Shown: one piece after another, positions 36,608 to 45,473 of the stretch
Position numbering within the stretch: position 1 is the first letter of the stretch
Layout: every line of letters begins with the position of its first letter
NCBI GenBank assembly: GCA_029238935.1
Contig: JAQZBN010000005.1
Location: 89,466-153,465 of the forward strand
DNA: 64,000 nt
Origin: Herbinix sp.
GTDB lineage: Bacteria > Bacillota > Clostridia > Lachnospirales > Lachnospiraceae
Direction: 5' to 3'
The notes under the pieces: model-generated
Seen by the model: the letters and a program-made list of their open reading frames with translations, nothing else
What the model was told of the DNA's origin: nothing
The model's database searches: none
Translations under genes and position numbers: made by a program

Positions 36608-37315
36608 TCATATATGCTCGAATTGATCAATTACATGGGAAAGCCAAGATGATAAAGCCTCCATTTCCTCCTCGCTGTCATTCTCCTCTGGAATAATCAG
36701 CGTAGTAACTTCAAGATGGCAACTCCTTTCAACTAGTTCAATGGACTGCTTTACTGTCTCTAGATCTCCGCCAATATTATGATAGAATTTTTCAGTAAAA
36801 GCTTTTAAGTCAATATTAAAAGCATCGATATAGGGCAATAACTGCTTCAGAGGCTCCTGGCAGATATATCCGTTGGATACTACGACATTTTTTAAGTCAC
36901 GCTGCTTTGCTAATCTGGAACAATCTCTGACAAATTCATATCCAATCAAAGGTTCATTATAGGTATAGGCAATTCCAATATTCCCTTGGGATCTTAACCT
37001 TATGGCTTTCTCCACCAGTTCTTCACAAGTGACTTCCATATGATCAATGGTGTTTCCGTCTGCCATTGAAATATCACAGTTCTGGCAGAAGGGACATTTT
37101 AAATTACAACCATAGCTACCAACCGATAATATCATACTTCCCGGATGAAAGCGGTGCAATGGTTTCTTCTCAATGGGGTCTAATGCAATACCTGTAAGCT
37201 TACCGTAGTTTTCACTGACCACTTTACCATCCCGGTTAATTCTTCCGTGGCAAATTCCCATCTGACCTTCTTTTAGCTTACAGTGATGTGGACAAATTTC
37301 ACATTGATCTTTCAA
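36608..37315 (-). CDS. amrS: AmmeMemoRadiSam-system radical SAM protein
   Basis: 235 aa from a TTG that overlaps the preceding stop codon (TTGA), with AGGTGGTGAG upstream, so translation is probably coupled. The cluster motif is [20 protein letters not shown] (CxxxCxxC), preceded by the N-terminal cysteines CEICPHHC typical of the family. It is co-encoded with Memo and AMMECR1 domains, a conserved trio of unknown chemistry in bacteria and archaea. The protein is shorter than the ~330-aa full-length relatives, ending around the point where others continue. The symbol is used loosely. Confidence 0.85.
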   Translation of the reverse strand: MKDQCEICPHHCKLKEGQMGICHGRINRDGKVVSENYGKLTGIALDPIEKKPLHRFHPGSMILSVGSYGCNLKCPFCQNCDISMADGNTIDHMEVTCEELVEKAIRLRSQGNIGIAYTYNEPLIGYEFVRDCSRLAKQRDLKNVVVSNGYICQEPLKQLLPYIDAFNIDLKAFTEKFYHNIGGDLETVKQSIELVERSCHLEVTTLIIPEENDSEEEMEALSSWLSHVIDQFEHI

Positions 37316-37668
37316 TAATGTCTCACCACCTCAAAGCGTTCTAAGGAAATCTTTTCATTGTCATAGATACCTGCTTTTTTCTTGGCGATATCTACTTGCT
37401 GCTGTACTGTATCGATACCCTCAAGATTTGGGAGCAATAGCCCTCTTTTTCGACCGCTGGTTACAATAACACCAAAACGTTTTACATCCAGTTCTTCCAT
37501 GGAAGTAATTGGTTCAGACTCGCTTAAAACATCGACGCTATACACAATATGGGGCAGTTCCTCCACTCTGACTGGCGGGAATCTTGGATCCTCCTCCCCA
37601 GCACTGACCGCATTACGAAGTATTTCTTTCGCTATACTTTCTGTTACCGTCCTTTGGTACCAATACAC
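37312..37668 (-). pseudogene. AMMECR1 domain, C-terminal part, displaced by a -1 frameshift
   Basis: About 118 codons in the frame that continues the AMMECR1 domain started by the previous gene: [22 protein letters not shown], cut short here as [42 protein letters not shown] and [10 protein letters not shown]. All AMMECR1 landmarks are present, but the ORF has no start of its own with a ribosome site (the first codon is a GTG within the upstream frame). It overlaps the upstream reading frame by 25 bases. It is best read as the second half of one Memo-AMMECR1 gene. Confidence 0.75.
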
Positions 37669-38696
37669 CCCCGTAAGCTGCCAAACATTTTAAGAGAGAC
37701 AAATATGCCGGCTTTCTGTTGTAATAGCTCCTCCGGCAAGTCTCCGGGTATCTTTGCATAGGTTCCGGTTTTTACATAAGTCTCTAGAGAATGTCTAGCC
37801 AAACGAACATAAGGATCTTCTTTTGCTTTTCGTTCTTCACAGAATTTTTTTTGTTTTCGTTCATAAATCTGATCAAAGTGCCTGTTCTCATCGGTACCGG
37901 TTATCTCAAAGGAGCATACAGCATAGCCTACACCAAAAGGTCCTTCATAGGAAAGTAACTCCGACCATACTTCTTTACCGCTTAAAGCACCGGACATAAT
38001 CACAAAGGATCGAAGCCCGCACTCTGCTGCTACTTCTAAAACATCCGGGGAAAACTCTAAGAAACGCAAGAAGTCTCCTTCTTTCATTGCTTCCGTAACA
38101 TCCTGATCAAATTCAACTCCCTCCGGAGTATATCCGTAGGGTCCCTCTTCCAATAACGTATGGGATAAATCTCCACTGGCGACAAATACCACTCGTCGAC
38201 TTAACTGCTCCGACACGTCCTCAATACATCGACCCAGTCGATAATGATCCAGTAACGGAAGTCCTGACAATCCAATCCGAACCAAACGAAAGTCTGTATA
38301 GCTTTGTTTTATAAAATGCAACGGTATCATGGTTCCATGGTCTAACGCTGCGTCCTTTTCTCCCTGCACTCCTGCTGCTACATCCTTTTTTTCTGCCGCA
38401 TTACTTAAGTAAAAAGCGAATTCCTCGTCATAATCTACTTTATACTTTACATCTTTTACCCCGAATTTTCGAAGGTCCCCCTGTGCGGATTTACCGGGCG
38501 AAATATGAAAATAGTCCGAATACATGATGGAATGAGGTGTTGTGAGAACGATAGTATCTGGTTTTAGTATCTCAATTCGCTTTGCTATCTCTTGATAGCT
38601 TTGTATGGTATGAAGAATCTTTTGTTCCTCACCTTTTCCAACCTCGGGAATAATAATCGGCGGATGCGGTACAATAAATGCTCCTACGATTGCCAT
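37644..38696 (-). CDS. AmmeMemoRadiSam protein B (Memo domain) with truncated AMMECR1 start
   Basis: 350 aa from the ATG after GGAGGTGATTTT. Residues 1-260 are a Memo/LigB-like domain: [51 protein letters not shown]. From ~275 an AMMECR1 domain begins ([36 protein letters not shown]) and then hits a stop in the next codons. The missing part lies in the -1 frame immediately downstream. An intact homologue would be a single ~470-aa protein. The Memo part itself looks complete and could be functional. Confidence 0.85.
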   Translation of the reverse strand: MAIVGAFIVPHPPIIIPEVGKGEEQKILHTIQSYQEIAKRIEILKPDTIVLTTPHSIMYSDYFHISPGKSAQGDLRKFGVKDVKYKVDYDEEFAFYLSNAAEKKDVAAGVQGEKDAALDHGTMIPLHFIKQSYTDFRLVRIGLSGLPLLDHYRLGRCIEDVSEQLSRRVVFVASGDLSHTLLEEGPYGYTPEGVEFDQDVTEAMKEGDFLRFLEFSPDVLEVAAECGLRSFVIMSGALSGKEVWSELLSYEGPFGVGYAVCSFEITGTDENRHFDQIYERKQKKFCEERKAKEDPYVRLARHSLETYVKTGTYAKIPGDLPEELLQQKAGIFVSLKMFGSLRGCIGTKGR

Positions 38697-38828
38697 AAAA
38701 TCACCTCCAAAATTTATATTTCCTACGTTAGATTCTACTTCTTTGTCCAAAAATATGCAATGTTAACCAAGCAAAAGACAACTTCCAACCATTTGATCTT
38801 GGATTAAAATTACATGTTCTATTGCTAA

Positions 38829-38862
38829 CAAAAAACCATATACGTCTATTTCGCATATGGTC
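38829..38862 (-). terminator. Terminator of the XRE regulator gene
   Basis: ACCATATACG (38835-38844) pairs with CGCATATGGT (38852-38861); on the minus strand TTTTTTG follows. Confidence 0.8.
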
Positions 38863-38875
38863 TTATATATAAACT

Positions 38876-39685
38876 TTATTTAAGTTTTTCCTGAATGGTA
38901 TGTACGATCATATCCAGATCTCTGGTGTACTCCAGTTCCTCTTCCACCGTTTCAATTATTTTTACAAGATTGTGAATGGAATTTCCTCTCCCTAGCAATT
39001 CACATAGTACCTTCTGTAAAAATGATATTGTAAACTTTTCCGGTATCACTCCCCGAATGACCGCAGGGTACTTGCTTTCTACATTATCGATCAGGGTTTT
39101 CACAATTTGACGGTTTATAATTGTACTGTAATATCTCAGGGAGATCTCCTCAAGATGATTACAGATATCGGAGAATGTAATCTCTTGGATCGATTTAACC
39201 ACTTTACTTCCAATCACTTTATCATAAGCAACTACACGATATTCCAGTTCGGAGAGTTCCATGGCATCTCTGATTCGTATTATGGGCATAAGAATTCCAT
39301 AATTGGAAGCCAGTTTTTCCCGAAGCATCTGTATGCTCTCAAATTTAGTCCTGCTTTCTTCCATAAGCATTGGTATAAAACCGGAACCTGCCTCCAGTAA
39401 AAAAGGCTCCGCTAATATATTTTGCAAAAGTTGTCTCTTTTGTTTCTCATCCTCAGTTTCTGTAAGCTTATTTGAACTTAGACTTACCCCTAAAAAATAA
39501 TCTGCCGAATAACCTAATAGTTCACAGATATGACTTAACAGATCAATATCCGGAAAGCTAATACCTCTTTCCCATTTTGAAATTGCCTGCGGTGTCACAC
39601 CAATCTTTCGTGCCAAATCCTCCTGGGTGATTCCTAGCTCTTTTCTTACCTTCATTAGCCGCTCATCAAAACCTTTTACTCCCAT
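38876..39685 (-). CDS. XRE-family regulator with large C-terminal domain
   Basis: 269 aa, AAAGGAGAA before the ATG. Residues 10-70 are a Cro/CI-type helix-turn-helix (RKELGITQEDLARKIGVTPQ, AISKWERGISFPDIDLLSHI). The remaining 200 residues are helical and mostly charged, with no known enzymatic motif. It is probably a DNA-binding regulator responding to an unknown signal. The gene stands alone with its own terminator. Confidence 0.88.
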   Translation of the reverse strand: MGVKGFDERLMKVRKELGITQEDLARKIGVTPQAISKWERGISFPDIDLLSHICELLGYSADYFLGVSLSSNKLTETEDEKQKRQLLQNILAEPFLLEAGSGFIPMLMEESRTKFESIQMLREKLASNYGILMPIIRIRDAMELSELEYRVVAYDKVIGSKVVKSIQEITFSDICNHLEEISLRYYSTIINRQIVKTLIDNVESKYPAVIRGVIPEKFTISFLQKVLCELLGRGNSIHNLVKIIETVEEELEYTRDLDMIVHTIQEKLK

Positions 39686-39969
39686 ACCATGTTCTCCTTT
39701 GTATTATGCTAACCTGATGGTAACACATCTTCGAAATAGTGTAAAACAACAAACAGTTGTCCCATGATTCAACTCCAGTAATACGTATTATATCTCTGCC
39801 GAAACGATAATTACTCTATGAATAACGTCGGCTCTACTGCATATGTTTTATTATCTCCTCTTGATGTATCTTCAGAAAAATGTATTAACCTACAAGTTTA
39901 ATGAAATATCCGAGGGAGTCATATATAATTGTCCAAGAAGTAAATAAAGTCCATCAGGGAGGATATCAT

Positions 39970-40602
39970 ATGGCAGAGCAAATGTTAATAACCATAGGTT
40001 TAAATGAATTAAAATTATTGGATGCCCGTATTACAAGAAGGACAGAGGAAGCTGCATTTGTCAGTTGTGCGAAGAAATCCTCAGCTAAGGTGGACGGTAA
40101 GAAAACAAAAGAAGCCTTTATGAACGATGCCAAATCTGATTATGAATCCGTTACAGCCCTAATCAAACGTCGTAATGTAATAAAAGCCGCAATTATACAA
40201 TCCAATGCTGTAACCAAAGTTACCATCGCCGGGAAAGAGATGACCGTAGCGGAGGCCATCGATAAAAAAACTTCCATCGCTTATGATAAAAAGCTCTTGG
40301 AAGTCTTAACCTTACAATTTAATGCTGCTGTTACAAAAACGATTTATGAGAACAGGAAGGTAGATGAATCCATCGAAACTCTCTTAAATACCGCTTATGG
40401 AAAAGAGGGTAAAGAAAAGATTACCCAAACCAGCCATGATGCAATCGCCGATCCTTACCGAGCAGCCAATGAATATGACTTGGTGGATGCCTTAGGTGCT
40501 GAAATGTTAATCCGCAAGCTAAAGGAAGAAATTGAAGCCTTTGAATCAGAGGTAGATAGTTGTCTTCAAATTTCCAATAGCACCACTTTTATGACCATCT
40601 AG
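39970..40602 (+). CDS. Helical protein of phage-like type, unknown function
   Basis: 210 aa from the ATG after GGGAGGATATCAT. It is all-helical and charged: MAEQMLITIGLNELKLLDAR, LIKRRNVIKAAIIQSNAVTK, TVAEAIDKKTSIAYDKKLLE, ANEYDLVDALGAEMLIRKLK. The motif SNAVTKVTI (about residues 80-90) recurs at the C-terminus as SNSTTFMTI. From memory this layout resembles uncharacterised proteins of clostridial phages and prophages, but no phage genes lie nearby. No signal peptide or membrane helix is present. Confidence 0.6.
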   Translation: MAEQMLITIGLNELKLLDARITRRTEEAAFVSCAKKSSAKVDGKKTKEAFMNDAKSDYESVTALIKRRNVIKAAIIQSNAVTKVTIAGKEMTVAEAIDKKTSIAYDKKLLEVLTLQFNAAVTKTIYENRKVDESIETLLNTAYGKEGKEKITQTSHDAIADPYRAANEYDLVDALGAEMLIRKLKEEIEAFESEVDSCLQISNSTTFMTI

Positions 40603-40645
40603 TGATACATTGCAGCGATACGTAAATCTTAATTTAAGTTCCCCT

Positions 40646-40674
40646 CCCTGAAGGGGGTTATCTTCAGGGCTTTT
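40646..40674 (+). terminator. Terminator after the helical phage-like gene
   Basis: CCCTGAAG, eight-base loop, CTTCAGGG, CTTTT. The following 300 bases to the next gene show no clear element. Confidence 0.8.
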
Positions 40675-40979
40675 AAGGAGATATTCTATTGGATCTTAGA
40701 GAAGATCAGTCCTTGAATGTTCAATGATCAATTGTTAGGGATTATTACTCAATTCTTAATCTTTATTCGCCAGGGAAGGTTACCTGTGGCAAATTTAATC
40801 TTAAATTAACAAGGATCAATCCTCGATCAAATCCATGTACTCGGTTTTGCGGGCTAACTTATTACCGAAAGATTTCACCCATGGCTGTATCGCTGCATTC
40901 TTATTATGTAAAATATTTGCAATCCAAAACCACTTATGCTACAATAAACTTCTATTGTTGTTAATCAGGAGGTATTAGG

Positions 40980-41258
40980 ATGGAACAAAGGGCTTATGTA
41001 ACTATTAATCTTCCAGCCACCGGTAGGAACATTAAAGATCTTCGAATGAAGCGTGGACTTACCGTGAAAGATCTGCAAGCTTATTTTGGTTTTGAATATC
41101 CTCAGCCAATCTATAAGTGGCAATGGGGTGAATGCTTACCAACCATTGACAATCTAGTAGGATTAAGTGTACTGTTTCAAGTACCGATTGATACTATTCT
41201 CGTCAGAAATGACGGGAATTTTTTACTTTTATTTATACAAAAGTTTAACTCCATTTAA
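40980..41258 (+). CDS. Small XRE-type helix-turn-helix protein
   Basis: 92 aa, AGGAGGTATTAGG before the ATG. Residues 16-70 form a Cro/CI-type fold: NIKDLRMKRGLTVKDLQAYF, YKWQWGECLPTIDNLVGLSV, LFQVPIDTILV. There is no effector domain, so it should act as a small repressor or anti-repressor; its target is unknown. The C-terminal ~18 residues are hydrophobic and atypical. Confidence 0.82.
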   Translation: MEQRAYVTINLPATGRNIKDLRMKRGLTVKDLQAYFGFEYPQPIYKWQWGECLPTIDNLVGLSVLFQVPIDTILVRNDGNFLLLFIQKFNSI

Positions 41259-41282
41259 ATAGCAAATGTCTATCTATGAACA

Positions 41283-41810
41283 TTAAAATATAAGGTTCGT
41301 CAAAACAACACTGGCAACGACTCCGGCTAACGTAGCTGTTAACGCTCCTGCCAGAGTATATCTCGTTTTTTTCACCCCTGCCGTCATAAAGTATACCGCC
41401 ATGGTGTAAAAGATTGTTTCCGTACTGCTTAAAATGATTGAGATCATCCGACCTAGATAGGAATCCGGTCCATACTCTTTATAGATATCCAGCAATAAGC
41501 TGGTTGCTGCCGATGAGGAGAACATCTTAACCAGAACGGTGGGCACCAGTTCCGATGGAAAATGCAGCAGATCCGTAATCGGTCTTAACAAAACAGATAG
41601 AAGATTTAATGCTCCTGAGGCCCTTAATATTCCGATTGCAACCATCAATCCAATTAAAGTAGGCATAATGCCAAACACTACATTAAAACCTTCCTTTGCG
41701 CCTTTCACAAATTCATCATAAGTCTGTGTCTTCATCAGCATTCCAAATCCCACAATATAGAATATGACAAAGGGAATTATGTAATCGGATAAATATATGA
41801 GCAACTTCAT
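41283..41810 (-). CDS. spmB: Spore maturation protein SpmB
   Basis: 175 aa membrane protein of the nucleoside-recognition ('gate') family, with MKTQTYDEFVKGAKEGFNVV, GIMPTLIGLMVAIGILRASG and SSTETIFYTMAVYFMTAGVK. SpmA and SpmB are needed in B. subtilis for full spore-core dehydration and heat resistance. Its ATG overlaps the spmA stop by four bases, so they are coupled. Marks the organism as a probable spore former. Confidence 0.94.
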   Translation of the reverse strand: MKLLIYLSDYIIPFVIFYIVGFGMLMKTQTYDEFVKGAKEGFNVVFGIMPTLIGLMVAIGILRASGALNLLSVLLRPITDLLHFPSELVPTVLVKMFSSSAATSLLLDIYKEYGPDSYLGRMISIILSSTETIFYTMAVYFMTAGVKKTRYTLAGALTATLAGVVASVVLTNLIF

Positions 41811-42403
41811 CTAGAAGCCTCCTTCCTTCTGCTTAACTTTCTGGCTGTTACCGAAAAAATAATACCAACTAAGGTAGATACCGTGGTTGCCACAATAGCA
41901 GCCCCTAGAATCTCAGCCGGGTTAGCAGATCCGTATTGGCTTCGATAAGCTATGACATTCACCGGAATTAATTGCAGGGAGGAAATATTAATGATCAGAA
42001 AAGTACACATATCGGTGCTTGCCCGATCCTTATCGTTATTTAGCTTCTTTAGCTCCTGCATGGCCATCAACCCCATCGGTGTAGCTGCCCAACCAAGGCC
42101 CAGAAAATTAGCAATCATATTCGATGCGATATGTTCGTTTACCACATGTTCTCTTGGAATATCCGGAAATAAAAAGTGGATAAAGGGTCGCAGTGCTTTT
42201 GTGAGTGCTGCAATCAGCCCGGCCTTTCTTGCCACTTGCATAATACCCGTCCACATTGACATTATACCCAGCATTGTAATGCAGAGCATAACAGCTTCTT
42301 TTGATGAATTTATTGTTGCATTACTTACTTCTCCAATGTTTCCGCGAAGGACACCCAATGTAATGCCTATCACGATCATAAATCCCCAAAGATAATTTAA
42401 CAT
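41807..42403 (-). CDS. spmA: Spore maturation protein SpmA
   Basis: 198 aa membrane protein with the same gate fold: MLNYLWGFMIVIGITLGVLR, MSMWTGIMQVARKAGLI, MIANFLGLGWAATPMGLMAM. Residues of the type NxxGxxWAATPxG are strongly conserved in SpmA. First gene of the spmAB pair. AAAGG upstream serves as ribosome site. Expected to act in the mother-cell or forespore membranes late in sporulation. Confidence 0.94.
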   Translation of the reverse strand: MLNYLWGFMIVIGITLGVLRGNIGEVSNATINSSKEAVMLCITMLGIMSMWTGIMQVARKAGLIAALTKALRPFIHFLFPDIPREHVVNEHIASNMIANFLGLGWAATPMGLMAMQELKKLNNDKDRASTDMCTFLIINISSLQLIPVNVIAYRSQYGSANPAEILGAAIVATTVSTLVGIIFSVTARKLSRRKEASR

Positions 42404-42549
42404 ACTGCACCATACCTTTCTTCACTAGATCCGAATGAATTATAATTCGCTTTTAAACTATATTCGAATTTTTTATGAAAATGTGTATTTTGCAAGATAA
42501 TCCTTAAACTTTATTTATTTTACATATTTTGTTTAAATTGTGCTATGTT

Positions 42550-42594
42550 TTGACAAATAATTTAGTTGACATTAAAATACCCCTGTGCTATCTT
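42550..42594 (+). promoter_or_regulatory. Two interleaved sigma-A promoters before abrB-like gene
   Basis: TTGACA (42550-42555) to TAAAAT (42573-42578), and TTGACA (42566-42571) to TATCTT (42589-42594), both with 17-base spacers. The second -35 box sits in the spacer of the first. An imperfect hairpin ATGCTT...AAGCAT follows at about 42600-42626 and could be an operator. Confidence 0.65.
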
Positions 42595-42696
42595 ATATAA
42601 ATGCTTTATACAAAAAATGTAAGCATCATCCAAAAAATACGTTTTATTGTAATAAAGCTAATTCCCCAATATTACTAAGAAAAAAGGAGGCAGGCT

Positions 42697-42954
42697 ATGA
42701 AAAGCACAGGAATCGTGAGAAGACTTGATGAATTGGGAAGAATAACACTCCCTATCGAGTTAAGAAGAACATTAGACGTAAGTGAAAGAGATCCATTGGA
42801 AATCTTTGTTGAAGAGGGTAAAATCATTCTTCAAAAATACCAACCGACCGATATTTTCAGCGGAAGCAAAGATAATTTAATTGACTACTGCGGAAAGAAA
42901 ATATCCAAGGAAACCATTATGGAACTTGCTAAGCTGGCAGGTATTATTGAATAA
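42697..42954 (+). CDS. abrB: AbrB/SpoVT-family transition-state regulator
   Basis: 85 aa, AAAGGAGG before the ATG. The N-terminal swapped-hairpin DNA-binding domain MKSTGIVRRLDELGRITLPIELRRTL is nearly that of B. subtilis AbrB; the C-terminal ~35 residues are the variable multimerisation part. AbrB proteins repress post-exponential and sporulation genes. It lies near the rsmI-yaaT-holB run, as in B. subtilis, although on the opposite strand. A strong terminator follows. Confidence 0.93.
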   Translation: MKSTGIVRRLDELGRITLPIELRRTLDVSERDPLEIFVEEGKIILQKYQPTDIFSGSKDNLIDYCGKKISKETIMELAKLAGIIE

Positions 42955-42982
42955 TATACATACATTGTAGTATTTACAATAT

Positions 42983-43015
42983 AAAAAAGAGATTGCTTAT
43001 TGCAATCTCTTTTTT
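42983..43015. terminator. Strong bidirectional terminator after abrB
   Basis: AAAAAAGAGATTGC, five-base loop, GCAATCTCTTTTTT, between convergent genes. Confidence 0.92.
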
Positions 43016-43047
43016 ATATTTATTATTATTTGAATCTGGTCTCATTC

Positions 43048-44580
43048 TTAAGGTTTTATGAATGGTTTTACTCCCCATATATCCGTGGTTTTTGCACAGT
43101 AAGAATCCTCTGTTGTTGCACCATTCTTTATCATATAACCGATCACAAATTCAGTGCTTCCATTAACCCATATGGTTTGTCCATTCTCATCCGGTAATGG
43201 AAGCGGTGATCCCTGTTCCATAGAATAGCTTACACTGCCGGTCTCTACTCCATTTTCATAAAAATATCGTTTCATATAACCATTCTCATAGCCCCGATAA
43301 AAATATCCTTCGGTAACGATTGAACTTTCAATTAATTCTTCATTGACCTGGGTTTTCGTTACCTCTTCTGTTTTTCCCGATCCACTTGGTGCATTATTGC
43401 TCCATAGTCCCTTGTAGTAATAATAACCGGAATCTTCCTCTGACCCCGTCAGCATAAAGTATAGGCCAGAACCGGTTCTTAGCCCATCCTTCATACCTCC
43501 ATAATACACAGAGGAGGTATCATAGATGATCATTCCCTGTCCTAAAGAGAGATCTCCTTCTCCTAAAGCACTATAGTATACCGGATCTGTACTTACTATC
43601 TTTTTAACGAAGTAGGTACTTGTCATAAATTCCTTAATCTTTTCGATATCAAATTGATTTAACGCATTATACAGACCCGATAGAATTCGTTTTCGCTCTT
43701 CCTTTTCATCTTTTAACTGTGTTGCTTCTTCTAACAGTTCCTGTAATTTATCACTCTCAATCATATCAAGTGCGTTATTTAAAAGAGAAATCGCATATTC
43801 ATACTTTTCCAACGAGATGTAGGCTTCCGCTAGACCGCTATATCCTACCTCTTCCTTCGGTTTCAGTTCGATTGCCAGCTTATATTCTTTAATTGCTTCT
43901 TCATAATTTTCTTGATAAATATATTCGGCAGCCTGGTTTAATATATCATCATATTTTACATTCAAAAGATAAGTATCTACCGTTTTCAGCGTTCTATTTA
44001 ATGAATCCTTATCCGTAATCTCAAGACCTTCCAGAACTTCATCTCTGGCTGTCATATAATCGCCTTTTTCCATATAGGCTTCTGCTATTTTCTGATAAGA
44101 GATAACTTCCTTGCTCTTAATCTGTTTTGCCTTTTCATATTCCGAGATGGCTTTATCATATTCCCCATTGGCAAAATACATATCTGCTCTTTTAATTATC
44201 TCATTGTATTCATAATCTGTTTTTTGTACTGTGACTTCTTCAATCTTCTCTTTTATATTCGTTCCGTTGGTACTTTGATAGCATGTTCGTAATACTTCCA
44301 GAGCTTCATCAAAATTGTTCACACCAATATAAGCCTCTGCCAATCCTATGGACAGAAGCTCTATATTTCTATGCTTCATGGTCAGTGCTTTGCTGTAAGC
44401 TTCTACCGCTTCAGGAAATTTCCCTTCCTTCAAATACTGTTCTGCCATGACAGCCTGTTCCTCATATCGTTTATGTTCTGAATAGTTAGCATAAATTACA
44501 AAACCGGTAATGATAGAAATAAACATTATGACGATCATAGCCAGTTTTGACGCATTTGATTTAAATACCCTGGATAACAT
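43048..44580 (-). CDS. Membrane-anchored TPR protein with C-terminal MORN-like repeats
   Basis: 510 aa from the ATG after GGAGGTAGTACA. One N-terminal membrane helix (about 12-33, LAMIVIMFISIITGFVIYAN), then roughly seven TPR units (e.g. YLKEGKFPEAVEAYSKAL, YFANGEYDKAISEYEKAKQI, YIYQENYEEAIKEYKLAIEL). From ~350 come MORN-like stretches: YYGGMKDGLRTGSGLYF, YYKGLWSNNAPSGSG, YRGYENGYMKRYFYENG. The topology puts the repeats outside the cell. It is encoded just downstream of rsmI on the same strand. No known function; a cell-envelope scaffold is plausible. Confidence 0.82.
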   Translation of the reverse strand: MLSRVFKSNASKLAMIVIMFISIITGFVIYANYSEHKRYEEQAVMAEQYLKEGKFPEAVEAYSKALTMKHRNIELLSIGLAEAYIGVNNFDEALEVLRTCYQSTNGTNIKEKIEEVTVQKTDYEYNEIIKRADMYFANGEYDKAISEYEKAKQIKSKEVISYQKIAEAYMEKGDYMTARDEVLEGLEITDKDSLNRTLKTVDTYLLNVKYDDILNQAAEYIYQENYEEAIKEYKLAIELKPKEEVGYSGLAEAYISLEKYEYAISLLNNALDMIESDKLQELLEEATQLKDEKEERKRILSGLYNALNQFDIEKIKEFMTSTYFVKKIVSTDPVYYSALGEGDLSLGQGMIIYDTSSVYYGGMKDGLRTGSGLYFMLTGSEEDSGYYYYKGLWSNNAPSGSGKTEEVTKTQVNEELIESSIVTEGYFYRGYENGYMKRYFYENGVETGSVSYSMEQGSPLPLPDENGQTIWVNGSTEFVIGYMIKNGATTEDSYCAKTTDIWGVKPFIKP

Positions 44581-44602
44581 TGTACTACCTCCGACAGATG
44601 AA

Positions 44603-45463
44603 TTAATCGAATGACGGCGATTCATCCTGAATAAGTAACTGATAGATATCTCTTTTACTTACTCCCCTATCCTTCGCAACCTCCTTCATCGCTTCCTTTT
44701 TATCAATGCCACGATCTAAATATATCTTCATGTGTTCCTGTACTGTCATCTGACTCCATTGATCCTTGCTTTCCTGATCCATTTCTTCCCGGGATGCTCC
44801 CTCCAGAACCAAAACATATTCACCTTTTGGTTCCTCCCTGTTATAGTAATCTATAGCATTGGAAATTGTGGTTTGGTGCACCGTCTCGTGCTTCTTCGTT
44901 AACTCTTTGATTACAGTTATGTTACGATCCCCTAAGACCTCTAGCAGTTCTTTTAAGGTTTTTAGTAGACGATGGGGAGCCTCATACAGAATTAGCGTTC
45001 TGGTATCCTTTTGAAGTTCCTTTAACACACTTTGTTTTTCTTTCTTATCCGTAGGTAAAAATGCCTCAAAGGTAAACCTTCTGGTGGATAATCCTGATAA
45101 GGTCAAAGCGGTGACTGCAGCGCAGGCTCCCGGTAAGGATGTTACTTCTATTCCTGCCGCATACGCCTGTCGAACCAGTTCCTCTCCAGGATCAGAAATA
45201 CCCGGCGTACCCGCATCTGTTATGAGGGCTAGGTTTTGACCTTCTAACAATCGCTCCACCAGATATTTTGCTTTTTCTATCTTGTTGTGCTCATGATAAC
45301 TTGTCATCGGTGTTTTAATTTCATAATGATTCAAAAGCTTAATGCTGTGTCTGGTATCTTCTGCCGCAATTAAATCAACCTCCTTCAGGGTCCTTATTAC
45401 CCGAAAGGTGATATCCTCCAGATTTCCGATTGGTGTCGCACATAAATATAATATTCCAGACAT
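44603..45463 (-). CDS. rsmI: 16S rRNA (cytidine-1402-2'-O)-methyltransferase
   Basis: 286 aa from the ATG after AGGAGTGAACAT; the ORF's first 17 codons lie in the gene upstream's 3' end region. Start MSGILYLCATPIGNLEDITF, then AEDTRHSIKLLNHY, ALITDAGTPGISDPGEELV and the C-terminal GVSKRDIY are typical of the tetrapyrrole-methylase-like RsmI (YabC/YraL). It methylates the 2'-OH of C1402. Same strand and order as in the B. subtilis yaa/yab cluster. Confidence 0.96.
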   Translation of the reverse strand: MSGILYLCATPIGNLEDITFRVIRTLKEVDLIAAEDTRHSIKLLNHYEIKTPMTSYHEHNKIEKAKYLVERLLEGQNLALITDAGTPGISDPGEELVRQAYAAGIEVTSLPGACAAVTALTLSGLSTRRFTFEAFLPTDKKEKQSVLKELQKDTRTLILYEAPHRLLKTLKELLEVLGDRNITVIKELTKKHETVHQTTISNAIDYYNREEPKGEYVLVLEGASREEMDQESKDQWSQMTVQEHMKIYLDRGIDKKEAMKEVAKDRGVSKRDIYQLLIQDESPSFD

Positions 45464-45473
45464 ATGTTCACTC

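Noticed and set aside
37644..37668. Programmed -1 frameshift in the Memo-AMMECR1 gene
   Set aside because: No X-XXY-YYZ heptamer is present near the junction, so a plain frameshift or sequence error is more likely; kept only as an open question.
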